From positions 1 to 21,745 of the IMG/VR virus record IMGVR_UViG_3300035070_003441: a stretch of 21,745 nucleotides of DNA; one strand, 5' to 3'. Below, piece by piece: positions 12,822 through 19,132 of the stretch. Position 1 is the first letter of the stretch. Every line of letters starts with the position of its first letter. The notes beneath the pieces were generated by a model. It ran no database searches and had not been told where the DNA came from. It saw nothing but the letters and a program-made list of their open reading frames with translations. The position numbers were made by a program, and so were the translations under genes. Origin of the DNA: a virus.

Positions 12822-13199
12822 ATGGACACCAGCATCAACGCCAACACGGTCTACAGCGATTGCTACTGGACCGACGACAGCCGGAACGCATTCCGCGAAG
12901 CAGTCAAGGCCGAGGGTCTGCGCCAGGTCATGGCGTCGGATGAATCGCAGGCCGAGCTTCTAGCGGAAAAGATTTTCGCGCAGCACATCCGCCTGTTGCG
13001 CACCAACCCGGCCGAGTTCGCCAAGCGCTGCGTCGAGATGATCGAAGAAGCAGCCGAGGATTTCGCCGAGACGACCATCGTGGCCCGCGTCATGGAGTTC
13101 TGCGACACGCCGAAAGCGGAAGGCATGAGCGTTCGCGAGATGGTCGAGCATGTGCTCAGTGATCAGTTTTCACCGTGGGCGGAGGGCAAAGGGCCGTGA
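12822..13199 (+). CDS. Hypothetical early protein
   Basis: 125 residues from ATG 12822, with GGCGAGGAGAG just upstream. An N-terminal stretch TVYSDCYWTDDSRNAFREAV is followed by long amphipathic helices (ESQAELLAEKIFAQHIRLLR, FAKRCVEMIEEAAEDFAETT). Acidic and soluble, with no membrane segment or recognised domain. Its stop overlaps the next start as GTGA. Confidence 0.75.
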   Translation: MDTSINANTVYSDCYWTDDSRNAFREAVKAEGLRQVMASDESQAELLAEKIFAQHIRLLRTNPAEFAKRCVEMIEEAAEDFAETTIVARVMEFCDTPKAEGMSVREMVEHVLSDQFSPWAEGKGP

Positions 13200-13378
13200 G
13201 CGCAACCATCGAACAGTGCTGCGGCGGTCTGAGCATCAAAGACGCAGACGGGTGGTCCGTCGCTGTGGTGATCCAGCGAGATCCGCATCCGGTTCACGGC
13301 GGCGGTATCTCGCGCGAGGAATGCGAAGCGCGGGCGCGAGTTATCGCGGAAGCGCTGAATGCGGCTGGTTTGGTTTGA
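13196..13378 (+). CDS. Small hypothetical protein
   Basis: 60 residues from GTG 13196, overlapping the previous stop (GTGA), with GGAGGG about 10 bases before it. The sequence runs MSATIEQCCGGLSIKDADGW, then a short beta-like stretch SVAVVIQRD and a helix SREECEARARVIAEALNAAG. Not recognised; the overlap and ribosome site support translation. Confidence 0.65.
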   Translation: MSATIEQCCGGLSIKDADGWSVAVVIQRDPHPVHGGGISREECEARARVIAEALNAAGLV

Positions 13379-13397
13379 CAACCCAAGGAGAATCGCA

Positions 13398-13784
13398 ATG
13401 GGCATCCTATATTTCCCAACCGACCGTTACGGCTCGGTCACGCGCAATACCGAACAGCCGCACGCCGTTGAGCGTTTGGCCGCGTGGCTGCGCAAGGTTG
13501 CGCACATTCGCGCCAGCGCTTCGCTCGGCTGCGAGGCGACGCTCGAACAGGCTCCGAACATCATCCCGTTGTCGCGCCACTACACCAAGGGCGAGGCGAT
13601 GGCGCGCAGCGTTCGCGACTACTGCAACATGCGCGGCTATTCGCGGACGATCTGCAAGGACGCGATCCGCGTCGGGATCATGCGGATTCGCGAGGGGAAA
13701 AGTGTTTCGACCGCGATTGCGTCGGCAAAAGTCAGGGCCGATTTCGCGCATCAGCATGCGGGCAATGGGCCGGATGCCGCATGA
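13398..13784 (+). CDS. Hypothetical protein
   Basis: 128 residues from ATG 13398, which has an ideal AAGGAG site; an in-frame ATG at 13359 lies within the previous gene and is rejected. The C-terminal half reads MARSVRDYCNMRGYSRTICK, then IRVGIMRIREGKSVSTAIASAK, a helical, Arg-rich pattern that could bind nucleic acid. No family recognised. Confidence 0.72.
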   Translation: MGILYFPTDRYGSVTRNTEQPHAVERLAAWLRKVAHIRASASLGCEATLEQAPNIIPLSRHYTKGEAMARSVRDYCNMRGYSRTICKDAIRVGIMRIREGKSVSTAIASAKVRADFAHQHAGNGPDAA

Positions 13785-13810
13785 GCATCCACAACTGAAA
13801 GGAACTGGAA

Positions 13811-14017
13811 ATGGCTATCAAGATCATCCGCGCGTCCGACCCGATCACGGTTGACCGCCACAGCCTGACCGGCTGCGAGATCGCGGCCAGCATTGCATGC
13901 GCGCTGCGCTGGTTCCGCAACGGCAGCAGCGCAGCCAAGGCCATCGAGCAGGGCCAGAAGCGCGCCCGTGAACTGGCCTGGGGTTCTGTTGGCCCGGCGC
14001 CGAAGGGGGCCGCATGA
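13811..14017 (+). CDS. Small hypothetical protein
   Basis: 68 residues from ATG 13811, with AAGGAA about 9 bases upstream. MAIKIIRASDPITVDRHSLT is followed by a helix GCEIAASIACALRWFRNGSS and a basic helix AAKAIEQGQKRARELAWG. No recognised domain. Stop and next start overlap as ATGA. Confidence 0.65.
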   Translation: MAIKIIRASDPITVDRHSLTGCEIAASIACALRWFRNGSSAAKAIEQGQKRARELAWGSVGPAPKGAA

Positions 14018-14220
14018 AACCCGCCGCCAAGCCCCGCGCCAAGTCGCGCACGCCCTGGCGATTCAACCCGATGTGCATCACGCCGCGCGCCATCGCCATT
14101 TTCGCCGAGCACCAGCGCAACCCCACCGCATGGCGCCGCGAGCGCATCGCCGAGCGGGACATCGACAACACCAACCCGCCAGAAACCAACCCCGAATCCG
14201 ACCTGTATCGAGGCCCGTGA
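14014..14220 (+). CDS. Small basic hypothetical protein
   Basis: 68 residues from ATG 14014 overlapping the previous stop. The N-terminus is very basic (MKPAAKPRAKSRTPWRFNPM) and the middle is Arg-rich (HQRNPTAWRRERIAERDIDN), with a polar proline- and asparagine-rich tail. Nucleic-acid binding is possible, but no family is recognised. Confidence 0.6.
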   Translation: MKPAAKPRAKSRTPWRFNPMCITPRAIAIFAEHQRNPTAWRRERIAERDIDNTNPPETNPESDLYRGP

Positions 14221-14222
14221 AC

Positions 14223-14648
14223 ATGAACAACACCGCTAACATCCTGCCAATGGCGCCCGCACTGTTCGAGTGCGCCGCTGAGGCGCTGATTCAGGCCAAG
14301 GCAGCGGAGATCGCCGCCAACCTGCGCCGGCTGGAAGCCGAGCGCGACGTGCTGCACCTGCTCGGCGAGATCGATGCCGAGGGCACGCACAAGAGCACCA
14401 GCGGCAACTACACCGTGACCGTGCGCAGCAGCATGAACCGCACCATCGACCGCGATGTGCTGACGCAGATCGCGCCGCAGATCCCGGAGCAGATCGCCAA
14501 GCGCCTGTTCAGGTGGAAGCTGGAACTCGAACTCCGCGAGCTGCGCTACGTCCAGGACAACGAGCCGGAGCTGTACGGCATCGTCGCCCAGGCCATCACG
14601 ATGAAGCCGGCCAAGCCGGCCGTCACCGTCGAACGGGTGGAGGGCTGA
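14223..14648 (+). CDS. Hypothetical phage protein, helical with beta hairpin
   Basis: 141 residues from ATG 14223; a GTG at 14217 overlapping the previous stop is an alternative. Helices (ALFECAAEALIQAKAAEIAA, NLRRLEAERDVLHLL) flank a short sheet STSGNYTVTVRSS, followed by NRTIDRDVLTQIAPQIPEQI and a RWKLELELRELRYVQD segment. I have seen this pattern as a conserved gene of unknown role near phage recombination genes. It directly precedes an inserted HNH gene and the ATPase/DUF669 pair. Confidence 0.75.
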   Translation: MNNTANILPMAPALFECAAEALIQAKAAEIAANLRRLEAERDVLHLLGEIDAEGTHKSTSGNYTVTVRSSMNRTIDRDVLTQIAPQIPEQIAKRLFRWKLELELRELRYVQDNEPELYGIVAQAITMKPAKPAVTVERVEG

Positions 14649-14649
14649 G

Positions 14650-15195
14650 ATGCCAGCCGCCTTGAACATCGCTGGGCAACGCTTCGGGCGATTGGTCGCC
14701 ATCTCGCAAGGCGAGGCAGACAAGCACGGCAAGCGGATTTGGTTGTTTGTCTGCGACTGCGGAAAGCAAAAGGAGATCACGGCATCAAGCGTGACAAGCG
14801 GCAAGACAAGCTCTTGCGGATGCCTTCATCGCGAATCGAGTGCAAGCCGGGCGAAGCAAGCTGGCGCCGCGCGCGCCAAGACGCTGACGACTCACGGAAA
14901 GTCTGGAACGCCGGAGTACTACGTCTGGAAATCGATGCGGGCGAGGTGCAACAACAAAAGCGATTTGGACTACCCCGCTTATGGCGGCCGAGGGATTCGC
15001 GTCTGCGCTCGATGGGATGACTTCGCGAACTTCCTGGCCGACATGGGTGAGCGCCCGAGCGACAAACACAGCATCGACCGCATCGACACGAACGGCAACT
15101 ACGAACCAAGCAACTGCCGTTGGGCTGACGATTTTCAACAAGCAAACAACCGACGCAAACGCGGAACCGGCGAGTACGCAAAAAGGGCAGCATGA
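14650..15195 (+). CDS. HNH/AP2-type homing endonuclease-like protein
   Basis: 181 residues from ATG 14650, with GGAGGG upstream. The N-terminal part GQRFGRLVAI ... WLFVCDCGKQKEI ... KTSSCGCLHRES has two Cys pairs, a zinc finger typical of this group. The C-terminal nuclease-like part shows YYVWKSMRARCNN, YPAYGGRGIRVCARWDDFAN, then HSIDRIDTNGNYEPSNCRWAD, the familiar pattern of phage free-standing HNH-related endonucleases. Base composition is lower in GC than the neighbours. It lies between an unknown gene and the ATPase gene, overlapping the latter by ATGA. These genes move by homing and are usually neutral to the phage. Confidence 0.82.
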   Translation: MPAALNIAGQRFGRLVAISQGEADKHGKRIWLFVCDCGKQKEITASSVTSGKTSSCGCLHRESSASRAKQAGAARAKTLTTHGKSGTPEYYVWKSMRARCNNKSDLDYPAYGGRGIRVCARWDDFANFLADMGERPSDKHSIDRIDTNGNYEPSNCRWADDFQQANNRRKRGTGEYAKRAA

Positions 15196-15974
15196 TGTCA
15201 ATCTCACTGAAAAACCTGACGCGCGGCAAGCGCATCCGCGCCCCCAAGGTCGTCATCTACGGCGGCCCGAAGATCGGAAAGAGCACGTTTGCGTCGCAGA
15301 TCCCCGGCGCTGTGTTCATCCAGACCGAGGAAGGCCTGGACGCGCTCGATGTGACTTCCTTCCCGCTGGCGACGAAGTACCAGCATGTGTTGGACGCACT
15401 GCGCGAACTGTCCACGCAAGAGCACGACTTCAGGGCGGTTGTCTTGGACTCGCTCGATTGGACGGAAACGCTGTTGTGGGATCACTTGTGCCAGCAGCAC
15501 AACGTGAAAAGCATTGAACTCGTCGGTGGCGGATTCGGGAAAGGGTACATCGAAGCCGTAAAGCTCTGGCGCGATCTTCTGGACGCGCTCGACTACCTGC
15601 GCAACGAGCGCGGGATGGTGGTCGTGCTGATCGCTCACGACGAATCGCGCCGCATGGACCCGCCCGACGGCGAGCCGTACAACTACGCCGCGCTGAAGCT
15701 CCACAAGCACGCCGCGGCGGTCGTCCAGGAATGGTCCGACTGCATTGGCTACGCCACCGAAAAGCTTTTCACGCGCAAGGATGACGTTGGCTTCAACAAG
15801 AAGCACGTCCGTGCCATCGGCTCCCAGAACCGCGTTCTGGTAGTCGGCAAGAACCCGGCCTATGTCACCGGCAACCGTTACGGAATGCCAGACGAAGTGC
15901 CGTTTGACTGGTCGTCTTTTGTCAACGCTTTGGCAGATGCGACCGCAACCCCGGCCGCCGCCCTGGCGGCCTGA
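15192..15974 (+). CDS. AAA ATPase, Sak4/RecA-like recombination protein
   Basis: 260 residues. Walker A is GGPKIGKST at residues 24-32, with FIQTEEGLDALDV following and a Walker B-like AVVLDSLDW; VVVLIAHDESRRM is a sensor-like strand. This is the AAA_24-type ATPase found in many phages beside DUF669 single-strand-binding-like proteins, where it is considered a Sak4-type single-strand annealing or recombination protein. The start is ATG 15192 (ATGA overlap) or the adjacent ATG 15195. Together with the next gene and the nuclease and helicase downstream it forms a recombination module. Confidence 0.85.
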   Translation: MMSISLKNLTRGKRIRAPKVVIYGGPKIGKSTFASQIPGAVFIQTEEGLDALDVTSFPLATKYQHVLDALRELSTQEHDFRAVVLDSLDWTETLLWDHLCQQHNVKSIELVGGGFGKGYIEAVKLWRDLLDALDYLRNERGMVVVLIAHDESRRMDPPDGEPYNYAALKLHKHAAAVVQEWSDCIGYATEKLFTRKDDVGFNKKHVRAIGSQNRVLVVGKNPAYVTGNRYGMPDEVPFDWSSFVNALADATATPAAALAA

Positions 15975-16006
15975 ACCAACCAACCAACGAACAGGAACTA
16001 ACGAAC

Positions 16007-16510
16007 ATGGCAAACCTGACCGGCCTCATCGACTACAACGCAAGCCCCGAATCGCAGTTCTCTGCGCTCCCGAGCGGCGAATACCCGGCCCTGATCACGG
16101 ACAGCACCGTGAAGCAGACCAAGAAGGGCGACGGTTCATACCTGGAGCTGACCTATCAGATCGTGGATGGCCCGTATCGCGGGCGCCAGTTGTGGGCGCG
16201 CGTGACCCTGGCCAACCCGAACTCGACCGCCGTGCAGATCGGCCAGCAGCACCTCGCGCAGTTGCGCCACGCAACCGGGCAGCTCCAGCTCACCGACAGC
16301 CAGCAGTTGCACAACATCCCGCACGTCATCCGCGTGGAGCACAAGCCGGCGAGCGGCGCCTATGGCGAGAGCAACGAGGTGCGCGAGTTCAAGGCGCTGA
16401 ACGGCGCGGCTCCGGTCGCTCAGGCTCCCCGCCCCGCCCAGGCTGTCACCGCCAACGTGGCATCGCCGGCCAATGGCGCCGGCCTGCCTTGGCAGCGCAA
16501 CGCGGCCTGA
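16007..16510 (+). CDS. DUF669 protein, single-stranded-DNA-binding-like
   Basis: 167 residues. The core LPSGEYPALITDSTVKQTKK, then YLELTYQIVDGPYRGRQLWARVTLAN and IGQQHLAQLRHATG, is the DUF669 pattern (OB-fold-like strands). The tail ends in a Pro/Ala-rich linker and GAGLPWQRNAA, a disordered tip like those of single-strand-binding proteins. It follows the ATPase by 32 bp, which contains three AACC repeats, and has AGGAA before the ATG. The ATPase-DUF669 pair is a recurring phage unit for single-strand DNA handling. Confidence 0.88.
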   Translation: MANLTGLIDYNASPESQFSALPSGEYPALITDSTVKQTKKGDGSYLELTYQIVDGPYRGRQLWARVTLANPNSTAVQIGQQHLAQLRHATGQLQLTDSQQLHNIPHVIRVEHKPASGAYGESNEVREFKALNGAAPVAQAPRPAQAVTANVASPANGAGLPWQRNAA

Positions 16511-16524
16511 TCCATCACGGCGTG

Positions 16525-16542
16525 GCCCCGGCCAGACGGGGC
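16525..16542. other. Small GC hairpin after the DUF669 gene
   Basis: GCCCCG (16525-16530) and CGGGGC (16537-16542) pair around a 6-base loop, 14 bp after the DUF669 stop. No T-tract follows. It may protect or attenuate the mRNA; function unproven. Confidence 0.45.
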
Positions 16543-16568
16543 AAACCTACCAAGCGCGAGCACGAACA

Positions 16569-16742
16569 ATGCCCATTTACGCAGTCACCAACACCGAAAC
16601 CCAGAAGACACGCCTGGTTGACGCTCCGAACGCCGCGCAGGCGGCCCGGCATGTGGTCAAGACCTCCCACGCCATCGCCATTCCATCGCCGGCTCAGTTG
16701 ATCGAGCTGACGAAGGCTGGCGTCGAAGTTGAAGCGGCCTGA
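16569..16742 (+). CDS. Small hypothetical protein
   Basis: 57 residues from ATG 16569: MPIYAVTNTETQKTRLVDAP, then a helix NAAQAARHVVKTSHAIAIPS and PAQLIELTKAGVEVEAA. The pattern (strand, polar turn, Ala-rich helix, S-x-A-I-A-x-P-S) recurs as a small conserved phage protein of unknown role near recombination genes. No strong ribosome-binding site is visible, only GCGCGAG about 8 bases upstream. Confidence 0.7.
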   Translation: MPIYAVTNTETQKTRLVDAPNAAQAARHVVKTSHAIAIPSPAQLIELTKAGVEVEAA

Positions 16743-16752
16743 GCGCACACCC

Positions 16753-17325
16753 ATGGCCACCATCCCGCAATCAGTCACCAGCCCGACACCCTCGGACATT
16801 GCCAGATTTAACCGCAAGGTCGAACGCTCAGAACAAGGCTGCTGGATGTGGGTCGGAGCGATGCGCCCGAATGGGTACGGCAACTTTAACCTTGGCAACA
16901 AGACCACCGGCGCGCATCGCGCCGCGTGGATTCTTGCAAACGGCCCGATTCCCGATGGCTTGCAAGTCTTGCACAGGTGCGACGTACCAAGCTGCGTAAA
17001 TCCGTCGCATCTGTTCCTTGGGACTCAGGAAGACAACATGCAAGACATGATCGCGAAGGGCCGGCAAGGAAGCTACGCAAGGATTGGCGAAGCAAACCCG
17101 ATGTACGGGAGACGCCACTCTGAAAAGACAAGAGCCATGATTTCTGCGGTCCACCGCGGTCTGCACGCTCGCGAAAAGCACCCGCGCGCAACGATCACCG
17201 AGAAGACAGCGCAGGAAGTGAAACGGCTACGCACCGAAGGGCTCACATGCCCAAGCATTGCGCAGGCGCTTTCGATTTCAATTCATGTTGTGCGCAACAT
17301 TGCCGGGGGCAAGTCATGGCGCTGA
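16753..17325 (+). CDS. HNH homing endonuclease with NUMOD3-like and helix-turn-helix tail
   Basis: 190 residues from ATG 16753. The HNH core is CWMWVGAMRPNGYGNFN, AHRAAWILANGPIP, VLHRCDVPSCVNPSHLFLGT and QEDNMQDMIAKGRQ, with the catalytic His in LHRCD and the Asn/His of NPSHL. It is followed by a NUMOD3-like motif (EANPMYGRRHSEKTRAMIS) and a C-terminal helix-turn-helix (VKRLRTEGLTCPSIAQALSI) that would read the target site. It is lower in GC than its flanks and overlaps the nuclease gene by 10 bp, as expected for an inserted free-standing homing gene. It is the second such gene within 2.1 kb. Confidence 0.9.
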   Translation: MATIPQSVTSPTPSDIARFNRKVERSEQGCWMWVGAMRPNGYGNFNLGNKTTGAHRAAWILANGPIPDGLQVLHRCDVPSCVNPSHLFLGTQEDNMQDMIAKGRQGSYARIGEANPMYGRRHSEKTRAMISAVHRGLHAREKHPRATITEKTAQEVKRLRTEGLTCPSIAQALSISIHVVRNIAGGKSWR

Positions 17326-18398
17326 TTACCACCGCCGAGCAAGACCCCACGCTGGCCGCGATTGATTCCGCTATGCAGCGCGCGGCAAGCTTGGAGCAGC
17401 CGCGCGGATACCTTGGCGCCTCAAGTATCGGCCAGCCGTGCTCGCGGCGCCTTTGGTATTCGTTTCGATGGGCGACCAGTGAGACGTTCGACGCTGCGAC
17501 GCTGTACCGCTTCGACGACGGCCACCGTACCGAAACAGTGCTCGCAAATCGCTTGCGAATGGTGCCCGGTGTCGAGCTTCACACCATCGAACCGACCAGC
17601 GGCCAGCAATTCGCGGTAGTTGCTGTTGGCGGGCACTTCCGCGGCCACATGGACGGCGCCATCCGCGGCCTGTTGCAGGCGCCGAAGACGTGGCATGTAT
17701 GGGAGGCGAAAGCGGTCGGCGACGACAAGCTGGCCAAGCTGCGCAAGCTGAAAGCGGAACGCGGCGAGAAGGCTGCACTTGCCGCATGGGATGACGTCTA
17801 CCACGCCCAGGCGCAGGTTTACATGCACTACACCGGCATGACGCGCCACTATCTGACCGTAGCGAGTCCAGGCGGGCGGGTTACTGATTCGGTGCGGACA
17901 GACTACGACCGCACCGTTGCCGACGGCCTTGAACACAAGGCGCTTCGGATTGTTGAATCGCCAACCCCGCTCGCGGGCATCAGCCAAGACCCCGCTTGGT
18001 ACCAGTGCAAGATGTGCCCCGCCGCGAACCTCTGCCACCGCGGCGAAGGCGTGCAGGTCAACTGCCGGACGTGCGTCCACGCCACGCCAGAACTCGACGG
18101 CAACGCCCGCTGGTCCTGCGCTCGCCACAAGCGCGACCTGTCCGTCGACGAGCAGCGCGCCGGGTGCGCCGAGCATCGGCTCATCCCCGATCTGATCCGG
18201 TGGGCCAAGGTGGTTGATGCCAACGAGGCCGAGAACTGGATCGAGTACGAAACGCCCGACGGCGGACGGTTCCGCAATGGTGGCGAGAACGGATGGACCA
18301 GCGCAGAGCTTGCGCTCGGTCCGAAGGTGGCCGAGTTGGTCGCGGATCCGGTGCTGGCCGCGCTGCGCAGCGACATGGGCGCGAGGGCTGTGGCGTGA
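17316..18398 (+). CDS. Cas4/RecB-like PD-(D/E)XK exonuclease with probable Fe-S cluster
   Basis: 360 residues from ATG 17316. The nuclease core is DDGHRTE (His70), GHMDGAI (Asp113), VWEAKAV (Glu130-x-Lys132) and the QxxxY element in YHAQAQVYM. One Cys (42, IGQPCSRRLWY) before the core and three after it (231, 234, 240, in CKMCPAANLC) match the four-Cys Fe-S arrangement of Cas4 and AddB. A further Cys pair (250/253) and CARHKRD...C follow and may bind zinc. It would degrade DNA ends to expose single strands for the upstream ATPase/DUF669 pair. Confidence 0.85.
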   Translation: MALITTAEQDPTLAAIDSAMQRAASLEQPRGYLGASSIGQPCSRRLWYSFRWATSETFDAATLYRFDDGHRTETVLANRLRMVPGVELHTIEPTSGQQFAVVAVGGHFRGHMDGAIRGLLQAPKTWHVWEAKAVGDDKLAKLRKLKAERGEKAALAAWDDVYHAQAQVYMHYTGMTRHYLTVASPGGRVTDSVRTDYDRTVADGLEHKALRIVESPTPLAGISQDPAWYQCKMCPAANLCHRGEGVQVNCRTCVHATPELDGNARWSCARHKRDLSVDEQRAGCAEHRLIPDLIRWAKVVDANEAENWIEYETPDGGRFRNGGENGWTSAELALGPKVAELVADPVLAALRSDMGARAVA

Positions 18399-19132
18399 TC
18401 CACTACCACGGCACCCCCATAACTCCAGACGCCGCCGCTGTTGAGGCACTGATGGCCGGGCATGCGTTTGTTTCATTCGCGCGTCCGGATCAGCTTGGGC
18501 TTGTCGTCGACGTCTGCCAGTCTTTCGCGATCGACAACGGGGCGTTCAGCGCATGGCGAGCTGGCGCCGCAGTCACCGACTGGTCTGGCTACTACACCTG
18601 GGCGCGTGACTGCATGCGCATCCCGTCCTGCGACTTCGCGGTGCTTCCCGATGTCATCGACGGCGATGAGGCTGCAAACGATGCGCTGCTGGCCGAGTGG
18701 CCATTGCCTCGCTGGTTTGGTGCTCCCGTCTGGCACATGCACGAGAGCATCGACCGGCTGTTGCGTTTGGCGCAGACCTGGCCGCGCGTGTGCATTGGAT
18801 CGTCTGGCGAGTTCGCACGCATCGGAGATGCCAAGTGGTGGGGCCGCATGGGCGGCGCAATGCACGTGCTTTGCGACGACGACGGGTACCCAATGTGCCG
18901 GCTGCACGGGCTGCGGATGCTGGATCCAGCCGTGTTCACCCGCCTCCCGTTTTCCAGCGCAGACAGCACCACCATCGGGCGCAACGTCGGCATAGATTCA
19001 CGCTGGACCGGCGCCTACACGCCGCCCAGCAAGCCAGCCCGGGCCGCGCTTCTGCGGGCGCGCATCGAGGCGCACAACGCCCCGCCGCTTGTGCCAGAGC
19101 ACGCGCCAGTGCAGGTTGGGTTGTTCGCATGA
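18395..19132 (+). CDS. Queuine tRNA-ribosyltransferase (TGT)-like protein, DUF7221-type
   Basis: 245 residues from GTG 18395 (GTGA overlap). Conserved blocks are IHYHGTPITP, SFARPDQLGLVVDVCQSFAIDNGAFSAW (broken here for length), CDFAVLPDVIDGDE, GAPVWHMHES, RVCIGSSGEFA and LPFSSADSTTIGRN. This matches phage proteins annotated as TGT-like (NCBI name, from memory, DUF7221), a TIM-barrel related to the enzymes that exchange guanine for a 7-deazaguanine. Asp in LPDVIDGD and SSADST are candidate catalytic residues. No preQ0/preQ1 biosynthesis gene is in the window. It could modify phage DNA or RNA, or salvage a base; the substrate is unknown. Confidence 0.72.
   Translation: MIHYHGTPITPDAAAVEALMAGHAFVSFARPDQLGLVVDVCQSFAIDNGAFSAWRAGAAVTDWSGYYTWARDCMRIPSCDFAVLPDVIDGDEAANDALLAEWPLPRWFGAPVWHMHESIDRLLRLAQTWPRVCIGSSGEFARIGDAKWWGRMGGAMHVLCDDDGYPMCRLHGLRMLDPAVFTRLPFSSADSTTIGRNVGIDSRWTGAYTPPSKPARAALLRARIEAHNAPPLVPEHAPVQVGLFA

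Noticed and set aside
13845-14804. 319-codon minus-strand open frame across early genes
   Set aside because: Opposite to a series of small plus-strand genes with good ribosome sites and exact stop/start overlaps.
15971-16006. AACC repeats between the ATPase and DUF669 genes
   Set aside because: Only three short copies in a 32-bp gap; too little to claim a functional element.
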